NCBI GenBank assembly: GCA_000998185.1
Contig: LCCW01000060.1
Span: 1-6,911, forward strand
DNA: 6,911 bases
Direction: 5' to 3'
Origin: Candidatus Kuenenbacteria bacterium GW2011_GWA2_42_15
GTDB taxonomy: Bacteria > Patescibacteriota > Patescibacteriia > UBA2196 > GWA2-42-15
How positions within the stretch are numbered: the stretch's first letter is position 1; each line of letters opens with the position of its first letter. Shown here piece after piece: positions 1-6,743 of this stretch. The notes under the pieces were generated by a model. That model saw only the letters and a list, made by a program, of their open reading frames with translations. It made no database searches and was not told the origin of the DNA. The position numbers were made by a program, and so were the translations under genes.

Positions 1-987
1 GCTTATCCCAATTCCATCGTGGAAGCACTGGCATGCGGCCTGCCGGTGGTGGCCATTAAAAACGGCGGCAATCCAGAAATAATATCTGCCGGCGGCGGGG
101 AATTATTTGACGGTGAAAAGAATATCTTGAATATTATAGATAAGGTAGCCGGCAATTACGAACATTATCAAAAGCAAATCAAGCATCCGACAGCCAGAGA
201 AATCACTTTACAATATGAGACGGAAATGATCAAACTCGCACAGAGAAAGCCGAGAAAGATGTCGGCTGTTTTACCCCTGAAAATAAAGTGCGGCCAGATT
301 ATTTTTAATTATCTGCAAAAATACGCAATGCTCATCAATAAACTAAAAAACATTAAGCGGGCGAGCTATCGTTACTACAAATACACTTGGCACAGAAACT
401 TGTTGGAAAAATTTTTGCTGCAGCACAGCGCCCTGATGCAAGATAAAATATTGGATATCGGCTCAAAAAGCAGGCGCTATGACCAGCTTTTTAAGGGCGA
501 GGTGACGGCCGTGGACATTGAACCGAATGAAAAATACGATATAAAATACGGCGATGCGCAAAATCTAGCGTTTGAACCCGCCAGTTTTGACGGCGTGTTG
601 TGCTTGGAAACATTATCTTATGTGGAGGACATAAAAAAAGCCGTCGGAGAAATCCACCGCATATTGAAAGATAACGGCTGGACGATTACATCCATACCTT
701 TTATGCAGCACGATCACGGCGACCGCATACGCCTGACCAAAACTTTCGCGAAAGAATTATTTAAAGGCGCGGGTTTTTCGGAAATCAATGTCATAAGCTA
801 CGGCAACGGCCATATCGCTGTCTGGGACATCGCCAAAAAAAAATTGACTCTGGACAAGCCATATTTACAAAGAAAACTGGCTTTTTATTTTATACTTTTG
901 CCGTGGCTTCTGATTTTAAAAATTTTTAAACTGGATAAAGTACAGGACAAATATTACACAGGCTTATTCATTACGGCGAAAAAATGA
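1..987 (+). CDS. GT4 glycosyltransferase C-terminus fused in frame to a class I SAM-dependent methyltransferase (5' partial)
   Basis: The frame is open from base 1, so the gene begins upstream; the GTG at 19 is only an internal Val codon. Of 328 visible residues, about 1-100 are the end of a GT-B (GT4) glycosyltransferase. They show YPNSIVEALACG, the right half of the E-x7-E nucleotide-sugar site with Glu at residue 8 (the first Glu would fall just before base 1), then PVVA and a GGNPEII loop. Residues about 115-270 form a Methyltransf_11-like domain: motif I ILDIGSKSRRYD (150-161), acidic VDIE (171-174), GDAQNLAFE (184-192) and SFDGVLCLETL (195-205). A hydrophobic stretch at about 293-309 may touch the membrane. 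An in-frame Met codon at 328 could be the start of a once-separate methyltransferase, but no ribosome binding site precedes it. Likely role: adding a sugar and methylating a glycan at the cytoplasmic membrane; substrates unknown. The stop overlaps the next start (ATGA). Confidence 0.85.
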   Translation, partial: AYPNSIVEALACGLPVVAIKNGGNPEIISAGGGELFDGEKNILNIIDKVAGNYEHYQKQIKHPTAREITLQYETEMIKLAQRKPRKMSAVLPLKIKCGQIIFNYLQKYAMLINKLKNIKRASYRYYKYTWHRNLLEKFLLQHSALMQDKILDIGSKSRRYDQLFKGEVTAVDIEPNEKYDIKYGDAQNLAFEPASFDGVLCLETLSYVEDIKKAVGEIHRILKDNGWTITSIPFMQHDHGDRIRLTKTFAKELFKGAGFSEINVISYGNGHIAVWDIAKKKLTLDKPYLQRKLAFYFILLPWLLILKIFKLDKVQDKYYTGLFITAKK

Positions 988-1730
988 AAAATGTGCGCAT
1001 AGACGACATCGGCGCGTCAACTAAACATTTTAATCAATGGGGCAAAAAAAGGTTTAGCTTTAAAGGCTTGACTTATTTTTATTTTCCCTGGGCCAATTAT
1101 TTTTTTCTAAAAAGACATTGGCCATTTAAGGGCTGGGCGAAATACGATGAACTAACAGCGGACGAGTGGCAAAAATATCTGAAAATTTTTGAAGAACATA
1201 AAATAAAACCGATTGTGGCCGTGACCGCGAGCTGGGTGGATGAAAAATCAAATTTAATTCCCTTCCCGAAAAAATTCCCAGAGGAAGCAAGCGTTTTAAA
1301 AAAAGCGGCTGGCGAGAAGAAAATAATCATTGCCAACCACGGATTAACTCATTGCGTTGTCGGCCGCCATCTCCCCTACCTGCGGCATTCAAACAGAAAA
1401 ATGCACCGCGAATTCTGGCCGGACTTGCCCAATGAATTGCATAGAAATCACATAGTGGAATCCCAAAGAATGCTGGAAGAATATTTTGAAACACCAATTA
1501 CGATACTCGTGCCACCAGGCAATGTCTGGGGTGAAAAAACTTATGAGGCACTCCGAGATACTAATATTAAAACCGTCATGGCTAATCGCTATATGTTGGA
1601 TAGTAATAAGCCGATGGTGGGAATTGAATTTGTGAAGGATGACAACTTTTTTGCCTGCCATGACCGAGATTTTAAGCTGAAAGGTGCTAAGTGGCTTTAT
1701 AAAAAAATAAAAGAACTGCAAAATGAATAA
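984..1730 (+). CDS. NodB-like polysaccharide deacetylase (CE4-type, WbmS-like)
   Basis: Protein of 248 residues, probably a metal-dependent deacetylase that removes N- or O-acetyl groups from a sugar in the glycan made by this cluster. Seen: an N-terminal RIDDIG with the DD pair at 7-8, a strand plus NHGLTH giving the H-x3-H metal ligands at 119 and 123, a VPPGN turn at 176-180 in the place of the RxPxG motif, and CHDRDF near the end (His226, Asp227), resembling the last catalytic His region. These landmarks come in the order expected for the NodB fold. There is no signal peptide, so it likely acts in the cytoplasm on a nucleotide sugar or lipid-linked intermediate. It starts in a 4-nt ATGA overlap with the upstream gene and overlaps the next gene by 8 nt, so translation is coupled. 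The WbmS-like subgroup is inferred from the HGLTH and HDRD motifs; the exact substrate cannot be told. Confidence 0.75.
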   Translation: MKNVRIDDIGASTKHFNQWGKKRFSFKGLTYFYFPWANYFFLKRHWPFKGWAKYDELTADEWQKYLKIFEEHKIKPIVAVTASWVDEKSNLIPFPKKFPEEASVLKKAAGEKKIIIANHGLTHCVVGRHLPYLRHSNRKMHREFWPDLPNELHRNHIVESQRMLEEYFETPITILVPPGNVWGEKTYEALRDTNIKTVMANRYMLDSNKPMVGIEFVKDDNFFACHDRDFKLKGAKWLYKKIKELQNE

Positions 1731-2682
1731 CCCGGTAATCACGGTTTTAATGTCCGCTTACAACGCGGAAAAATATCTGCGCGAAGCGATTGAAAGCATT
1801 TTAAACCAGACTTTCAAGGATTTTGAATTTATTATTATCAATGACTGTTCCACTGACAAAACAAAAGAAATCATTGAAGAATACGCGAATAAAGACGCGA
1901 GAATAAAATTAATCAACAATGCAACCAATTTAGGACTAACAAAATCTTTAAACATCGGGCTGGAAGAAGCGCGGGGAGAATATGTCGCCAGGCTAGACGC
2001 GGATGATGTATCGTTGTCGGAAAGACTGGAAAAACAGTTGGAGTTTATGAATAAGAATCGAGACATAACTTTGACCGGAGCGTGGGCGGAAATAATTGAT
2101 GAGGAAGGGAAAGCCAAGGGTTTTATCAAGGGCGAAACGGACGAAACGGCACTCTATTTTAAAATGATTTTCAGCAATCAGTTGGTGCATTCTTCAATTT
2201 TGTTCAACAAAGACAGCATTGTTGCCGCTGGCGGATATAACGAAAAATATGTATATGCGCAAGATTATGAATTATATTCTCGCCTGCTAACTAACAACAG
2301 AATAGCCAACCAGTCAGAAGTTTTAATAAAACTCCGCACGCACAACGGATCAATAACTAGGAATGAAAAAATTAAGGCGTTTTATCAGCAGGCTGTGCTG
2401 GAAATAATCAAAAATAACATGAGTAAATGGACAAATATTGATAGTAAAACCTTCGATGAACTGGCCCAGACGGTCATTGTAAAAAATTCTCCCATTGAAT
2501 TGACATGGGGTAAATATAGACGATGCAAAACAACGCTGAAAAAAATTACAATCGCTTTTTTAAATGGCAAAAAAGTTCCTAAGATCAGCCGTCAAAAAAT
2601 AAAAGAGTATTATAAAAAAATAAACAAGCGTATGCTTAAAAAGTTGCTGAAAAGCTACCTACCGACTTTTATCTTAAAATAA
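1723..2682 (+). CDS. GT2 family glycosyltransferase
   Basis: A 319-residue GT-A enzyme that should transfer a sugar from a nucleotide sugar to a growing glycan with inversion. Seen: the standard N-terminus ITVLMSAYNAEKYLREAI (6-23), INDCSTDKT (39-47) with the nucleotide-binding Asp41, NLGLTKSLNIGL (69-80), the metal-binding RLDADD (90-95), an acceptor region with VHSS (155-158), AQDYEL (179-184) whose Asp181 fits the catalytic base position, and LRTHNGSIT (204-212), matching the usual R-x-H-x-x-S pattern. The C-terminal 80 residues are very basic and helical, as is common in membrane-surface glycosyltransferases, and no transmembrane helix is evident. The ATG lies 8 nt inside the deacetylase gene, with no clear Shine-Dalgarno sequence, so expression probably depends on coupling. 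The gene looks complete and intact. Donor and acceptor are unknown. Confidence 0.93.
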   Translation: MNNPVITVLMSAYNAEKYLREAIESILNQTFKDFEFIIINDCSTDKTKEIIEEYANKDARIKLINNATNLGLTKSLNIGLEEARGEYVARLDADDVSLSERLEKQLEFMNKNRDITLTGAWAEIIDEEGKAKGFIKGETDETALYFKMIFSNQLVHSSILFNKDSIVAAGGYNEKYVYAQDYELYSRLLTNNRIANQSEVLIKLRTHNGSITRNEKIKAFYQQAVLEIIKNNMSKWTNIDSKTFDELAQTVIVKNSPIELTWGKYRRCKTTLKKITIAFLNGKKVPKISRQKIKEYYKKINKRMLKKLLKSYLPTFILK

Positions 2683-2691
2683 CTTGAAAAA

Positions 2692-3576
2692 ATGTTAACC
2701 CTCAAAAAAATCACGCCATATAACTTATTTGTTAAATGGCCGAAAATAATCTGGCGGCGACTCAAAGAAAAAATAAAAAACAGCAGATTAAGAATGCTTT
2801 TGTTTCACAATCAGCCGGTGATGCTGGAAGATATTTATGGCATAAAGTCTATTCTTTATCCTTGGGATACAACTCCTTTGGAGAAGTTAATCAGCCGGAA
2901 AATTTATCGGGAGGAAATAGCGGCCATAAAAAAATTGGTGCGCGCGGGCGACATCATATTTGATGTGGGAGCAAATGTTGGTTTTATAAGCTGTTTTTTG
3001 GCTAAAATAATTGGAAAAAATGGTAAAGTTTACGGCTTTGAACCAGTGGCGGAAACTTTCCATGAACTAAAAGAAAATTTGGCAATCAATCGATTGGAAA
3101 ATGTTTTGGTGTACAGATTAGCTATTTTTAACGAAAAGCAATCTATAATGATGAATCTATTTGAACAAAAATATTCTAGCTGGAATTCTCTCGGCAAACC
3201 AAAATTCAAAGAGCTCTCCCCTATGGCGGAAGAAGAAGTCGCAGCAGAAATGCTGGACAATTTTTGCCAAGAGCAAAAAATAGATAAAATAAATTTTTTA
3301 AAAATAGACGCCGAGGGTTTTGACAAATATGTTTTACTCGGAGCTGAAGAATTATTGCGAGGTAAAAAAATAGAATACTTGTCGTTTGAAATATCAGAGA
3401 TACCGCTCAAGGGATCGGGCGTAAAAGCAAAAGAAATTTTTGATGTTTTAAAATCATGCGGTTACCAAAGTTATAAATTTGATTTGGGTCAAGATAAATT
3501 TGTCGGGCCAGTAGATGACTCAAACGAATTTTTAAAAAATTATTACGCCAGTTATCATGATTTAGCCAAGCTATGA
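2692..3576 (+). CDS. FkbM family SAM-dependent methyltransferase
   Basis: A 294-residue O-methyltransferase of the FkbM type (Methyltransf_21), expected to methylate a hydroxyl of a sugar in the glycan. Seen: motif I IFDVGANVGF (89-98), the classic FkbM signature; the acidic ribose-binding VYGFEP (113-118); ELKENLAIN (125-133); LDNF (188-191); the strongly conserved NFLKIDAEGFD (201-211); and SFEIS (231-235) near the end. About 85 residues precede the catalytic domain and are basic at the start (KIIWRRLKEKIKN, 18-30), consistent with peripheral membrane contact. The start is 9 nt after the stop of the GT2 gene, with only an A-rich spacer and no strong ribosome binding site. The stop overlaps the next start as ATGA. 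FkbM enzymes are common in polysaccharide loci, often as chain-capping or decorating enzymes; which sugar is methylated cannot be read from sequence. Confidence 0.93.
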   Translation: MLTLKKITPYNLFVKWPKIIWRRLKEKIKNSRLRMLLFHNQPVMLEDIYGIKSILYPWDTTPLEKLISRKIYREEIAAIKKLVRAGDIIFDVGANVGFISCFLAKIIGKNGKVYGFEPVAETFHELKENLAINRLENVLVYRLAIFNEKQSIMMNLFEQKYSSWNSLGKPKFKELSPMAEEEVAAEMLDNFCQEQKIDKINFLKIDAEGFDKYVLLGAEELLRGKKIEYLSFEISEIPLKGSGVKAKEIFDVLKSCGYQSYKFDLGQDKFVGPVDDSNEFLKNYYASYHDLAKL

Positions 3577-4286
3577 CACCAAAATTAACCACGCCGGTAA
3601 TCTTTCTTTTCTGGAAAAGACCGGAAACAACAGTTCGAGTGCTAGAAAAAATCCGTGAGGCGAAACCGCGGGAATTATTTTTGGTGGCTGACGGACCAAG
3701 GGATGAGCGGGAAAAAATCTTATGCGCTAAGACAAGAAAATTGGTGGAAAAAATGATTGATTGGGATTGCCAAATTTATAAAAACTATTCTGACATAAAT
3801 TTAGGCTGTCGCGCCAGAGTATCATCGGGCATTGACTGGGCTTTTGAACAGACAGAACGAGCAATTATTTTGGAGGATGACTGCCTGCCCCACCCCGATT
3901 TCTTTAGTTATTGCCAAGAATTATTGGAAAAGTATAAAGACAATGAACGGGTAATGCACATCAGCGGAACGAATACCCAAGAAGGGAATAAAAATTTTCA
4001 ATGCGCGGCAAGTTATTATTTTTCACAAATCGCGCAAATTTGGGGCTGGGCAACCTGGAAAAGGGCCTGGCAAAGCTATGATGTGAATATAAAAAACTGG
4101 CCGCAAATAAAAGAAAGCGAGCAGTGGAAAAGGGCTTTGCCGAACTACGCCGTCAGGGAATACTGGACAAAGCTGATGGAAGAGATGTACCAGAATAAAA
4201 ATCCCCGCAAAAATACCTGGGACGCTCAATGGTTCTACGCAGTTTTAACTAACAATGGTTTGGCAATTACAGGCGGACAACTATAA
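3573..4286 (+). CDS. GT-A type glycosyltransferase (HlpA-like), C-terminally truncated, probably frameshifted
   Basis: The open frame gives 237 residues. Seen: a short strand PVIFLFWKRPE (8-18) in place of the usual GT2 start, LVADGPRD (37-44), the metal-binding ILEDDC (99-104), HISGTN (129-134), a Trp-rich WGWATWKRAW (157-166) and NTWDAQWFYA (214-223). This set is typical of nucleotide-sugar transferases often labelled hemolytic protein HlpA-like or GT2, which usually run about 290-330 residues. Here the frame ends in GLAITGGQL just where the family normally continues with a segment beginning like PNVNL. A plausible protein tail resumes in another frame directly after (4249-4404), so the gene looks broken by an out-of-frame deletion or frameshift near 4270. 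The catalytic core is present, but loss of the C-terminal acceptor or packing region makes activity doubtful. It overlaps the FkbM gene by 4 nt and is the last gene of the plus-strand run. Confidence 0.8.
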   Translation: MTPKLTTPVIFLFWKRPETTVRVLEKIREAKPRELFLVADGPRDEREKILCAKTRKLVEKMIDWDCQIYKNYSDINLGCRARVSSGIDWAFEQTERAIILEDDCLPHPDFFSYCQELLEKYKDNERVMHISGTNTQEGNKNFQCAASYYFSQIAQIWGWATWKRAWQSYDVNIKNWPQIKESEQWKRALPNYAVREYWTKLMEEMYQNKNPRKNTWDAQWFYAVLTNNGLAITGGQL

Positions 4287-4404
4287 TTGGAAGTTTGTGT
4301 TTAGAATCAATAATACCTGGAAAAAGAAAATCAAATCGTTTTTACGACACTATGTACCTGAGTTGTACAGTTTGGCTAAAGAATTCAAAAATCGCTATAA
4401 CTAA
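4249..4404 (+). pseudogene. Displaced C-terminal remnant of the preceding glycosyltransferase (frame +1)
   Basis: After the frame-1 stop at 4246-4248 this frame is open to TAA at 4402-4404. It reads ADNYNWKFVFRINNTW followed by a basic, amphipathic KKKIKSFLRHY and KEFKNRYN ending. That composition resembles the C-terminus of a membrane-surface glycosyltransferase rather than random sequence. An ATG at 4255 would give a 49-residue peptide, but there is no ribosome binding site and its first codons still overlap the glycosyltransferase frame. I read it as the original end of the gene at 3573, put out of frame by a lesion near 4268-4280. A remnant of a different deleted gene is the alternative. 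Confidence 0.5.
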
Positions 4405-4432
4405 AAAATGTCCCGCAAATGTGAAGGCGGTT
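4405..4432. terminator. Weak bidirectional terminator-like hairpin between converging genes
   Basis: The 28 nt between the remnant stop and the stop of the minus-strand GT4 contain CCGC (4413-4416) and GCGG (4427-4430), a 4-bp GC stem with a 10-nt loop. It is followed by TTTTATTT on the plus strand and by a run of six T shortly after the stem on the minus strand. The location between converging genes fits a shared terminator, but the stem is short and the loop large, so this is a tentative call. Confidence 0.3.
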
Positions 4433-5516
4433 TTATTTAGAATACCATCTTAAAATTTTGCCAAGCCATTTTTCCTGATTAAAGTCGCTTTTAATTTTTT
4501 GATAACCGCTCTCCCCCATTGACAAGGCGGTTTCCGAATTTTGCAAAAGATAGATTATTTTTTTAGCCAGTCCATCAACAGCTAACGGGTTTACGAGAAA
4601 GCCCGTTTTATTATTTTCAACCACTTCCCTGCTTCCGCCAAAAATCGTGGCAATCACCGGTTTTTTACCAGCCATGGCTTCTAAATTGATTGTGGGAAAA
4701 GAATCAAAGCAGATTGAGGGAACGACCGCCAAATCGCTCACCGCGTAATAATACTTCATTTTATCGCGCGGCACTGACCCCGCTAGATAAACATACGGGT
4801 TGTGGTTTTTGTACTTGTTTTTGCTGTCCAAAACCAGAAGTAAAGCATTGGGAACGACTTGAACAACCTCGTCAAAAGCGGCCATAATTTGCTTCACGCC
4901 TTTGTAGCCGCTTAGGCGGCCGGCAAGAAGAACTATTTTTTTATCGGTTAAATCCAATTCTTTTTTTAATTTATCCACTTCTGGCTGACTGACTTGCCAA
5001 GCGGCGGCATTGATTCCATTGTGAATAACTTCAATATTTTTAATTTTATTCTGCGTCAAGGCTTTTTTTAGTTCAGCGCTGACGCTGAAAATTTTTGTAG
5101 CGTATTTTAAATAATGACGGATAATAAAGTTGCGCCAGGGATTGAAAGCTTTCCTGTCGCGCTTTAAGCCCTTCCACCAGGAAAAACGATAATTGGCCGC
5201 TGAAATATTTTCCAGATTGTATTTTTTATCAACAAAATGATCTAGCTTCGTTTGACTAAAGGCCATCACGTCATGGGCGGTAAAAAAAACTTTGGCGGAG
5301 ACAAAAATACGAACGCAAAAACCAACGCGTATCTTTGATTTTGACGCGATAAACTGGTAAGCCGTTTTCTTGGCTCCAACCGGCAAAATTTGGCGAGCCA
5401 GCAAAAATAAGCACATCATGACCAAGGGCAGCCAGAGCCCGGGCCTGATCAAAGGCGATAGCGGCCGCGCCGCCTTCATGCGCAGAAAACGAATTGGAGA
5501 CGATGATAATGGTCAT
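4433..5516 (-). pseudogene. GT4 family glycosyltransferase, broken by an out-of-frame internal lesion
   Basis: The intact gene would start at the ATG at 5516 (MTIIIVSNSF) and end at the TAA at 4433-4435, but the two halves are in different frames. The N-terminal half is a clear GT-B first strand and helix. From about 5296 downward the second frame reads AKVFFTAHDVMAF, then FSVSAEL, IEVIHNGIN, LAGRLSGYKGVKQ (4927-4889) and the donor site SFPTINLEAMAGKKPVIA (about 4702-4649), ending FLVNP and RWYSK. The second acidic residue of E-x7-E is present, but the first position is Asp (D-x7-E). Between the halves the usual strand with a VVHxHN-like sequence is missing and the distance to AHDV is too short, so about 35-45 codons seem lost as well as the frame. 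A 348-residue reading from 5479 would begin with non-homologous out-of-frame sequence. It follows the GT9 gene by 52 nt on the same strand. Confidence 0.8.
5271..5516 (-). pseudogene. N-terminal fragment of the broken GT4 glycosyltransferase
   Basis: An 81-residue frame that holds the real start of the GT4 gene. MTIIIVSNSFSAHEGGAAA is strand 1 plus the glycine-rich acceptor loop of the Glyco_transf_4 domain. It continues with ARALAALGHDVLIFAG (strand 2) and NGLPVYRVKIKDTRW, which fits the family up to about residue 70 (nucleotide 5307). The last residues, FCLRQSFFYRP, do not look like the family and the frame stops at 5271-5273. Family-like sequence then resumes in the other frame, so the junction lies about 5296-5310. 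Translated alone this would be an inactive stub. Confidence 0.75.
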
Positions 5517-5568
5517 AAAAACACCAAAGCGTTAAAAATATTAAAACAAAAAAGTAGAATTGCAGAAA

Positions 5569-6705
5569 TTAATTATTGCCGCGTTCAAGGATATGCTGAC
5601 AGCTGCTGAAGACTTGCTGCGGCGTAATGCTCTCAAAACATTGCTTAATGGCTGGGTAGTCGCTTAACTTCGGCTGGCTTAACACCTTTGATTGGCCATG
5701 ACAATAATACTGATTAGTGACGATGACTCCATAGTCTGGTTTTTGGGTTTTCTCATCACAAGGGCCCATAATGTCAACCGTGGGCACTTTCAGAGCGTCC
5801 GCAATGTAAAGCGGACCAGTATCAACGCCAATAAATAAATGGCACTTCTTGATATAATGAGGTAACTCATTAATGGATACATCAGTTATAATAAAATTTT
5901 GACCTGGTAATTTATCGCTGACTCGCTTAATTTCTTCCAGCTCTTCCGAAACGCCAAAAAATACGACTTGGGCGTGATAACGCAACATTAATTTTTTCAG
6001 CAATTCTCTCCACGATTTTTGCGGCCAGTGCTTAAAATCTTTTCCAGAACTTACGGTAACGCCAATCAACGGATAGCGAGTATTGTTTTTTTGAGACCAA
6101 AGCTCGACCGTTTGATTATTGCCCGTAAAAAAAAGTTCGTTTGATAGATCGTCACTTTTCGGATTAATTTCATCAAAAAAAGAGAGGTAGTGAGTCTTTG
6201 CCTCGGAAGTATAGTCATACGGTCGAATATTAAAAAACGGATAAAAAATCTTTTGCATCTTGCCGTCCAGAGCCGTTGTCGTTACTGCCTTTTTTTCCGC
6301 GCCCGTCACTACCCCCAATAATGACGCGTTAAAGTCAGCAAATAAATTCACAAAATAATCAGGGTGAAAACGATGTCTGATCATTAGTCCGGTTCTTAAA
6401 ACCCAGATATAGCTCGACATCAACTGACCCGCGCTGAAACTAATCAAACAATCAATGTACGGATTGTGTTCCAAAATCTGATGAAACGGCTCGCGGGCGA
6501 TAACGACAAGTTTGTGGTCCGGATAATATTTTTTAACCAACCTAAAAAGCGGCGTGGTGCATATCAGATCGCCAAGTTTCCCCCGTTGGCAAATGACGAT
6601 TGTTTTATAATATTTTTTGGGAAATAAGTTGATAATTAAAAAAAGACCGAGCAAAAAAAGATGAAATATTTTTCTAGCATAATAAAAAAATTTATTGTAC
6701 GGCAT
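5569..6705 (-). CDS. GT9 family glycosyltransferase (ADP-heptose:LPS heptosyltransferase-like)
   Basis: A complete 378-residue GT-B enzyme. Residues about 11-28 form a hydrophobic helix (KIFHLFLLGLFLIINLF) just before the first strand YKTIVICQRGKLGDLICTTP (33-52). The GDxI-x-TTP element at 45-52 is the hallmark of heptosyltransferases. The second domain opens with YPLIGVTVSSGKDFKHWP (211-228), whose K-x-W-P motif is typical, followed by VVFFG (247-251) and the donor site FIGVDTGPLYIADALKVPTV (291-310) with GP (314-315). The usual His of DTGxxH is Tyr300 here. Cys335, Cys356 and Cys369 follow the spaced-Cys C-terminal pattern seen in many GT9 proteins. The expected role is adding a heptose or other sugar to a lipid-anchored glycan on the inner face of the membrane; the donor is not proven to be heptose. 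It starts 38 nt after the upstream membrane-protein stop with no strong ribosome binding site, and it precedes the broken GT4. Confidence 0.9.
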   Translation of the reverse strand: MPYNKFFYYARKIFHLFLLGLFLIINLFPKKYYKTIVICQRGKLGDLICTTPLFRLVKKYYPDHKLVVIAREPFHQILEHNPYIDCLISFSAGQLMSSYIWVLRTGLMIRHRFHPDYFVNLFADFNASLLGVVTGAEKKAVTTTALDGKMQKIFYPFFNIRPYDYTSEAKTHYLSFFDEINPKSDDLSNELFFTGNNQTVELWSQKNNTRYPLIGVTVSSGKDFKHWPQKSWRELLKKLMLRYHAQVVFFGVSEELEEIKRVSDKLPGQNFIITDVSINELPHYIKKCHLFIGVDTGPLYIADALKVPTVDIMGPCDEKTQKPDYGVIVTNQYYCHGQSKVLSQPKLSDYPAIKQCFESITPQQVFSSCQHILERGNN

Positions 6706-6743
6706 GAAATAAATATTATTTTTTTTAACTCATAAGTCTCTAT

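Noticed and set aside
19..21. GTG at 19 as a start codon for the first gene
   Set aside because: The frame is open to base 1 and YPNSIV just upstream belongs to the conserved GT4 donor motif, so the codon is internal.
1389..2190. Antisense open frames opposite the deacetylase and GT2 genes (for example 1389-1742 and 1758-2129)
   Set aside because: They are opposite strongly conserved coding sequence and their translations show no recognisable domain; they are chance frames in AT-rich DNA.
5300..5479. A start at 5479 giving a 348-residue protein with a hydrophobic, signal-peptide-like N-terminus
   Set aside because: The first 60 or so residues are the GT4 N-terminal DNA read in the wrong frame. 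The other frame gives an obvious family N-terminus from 5516, so the hydrophobic stretch is an artefact.
6706..6743. Possible promoter in the AT-rich gap before the GT9 gene
   Set aside because: The 38-nt gap is only a T/A-rich tract with no paired -35 and -10 elements that stand out from background.
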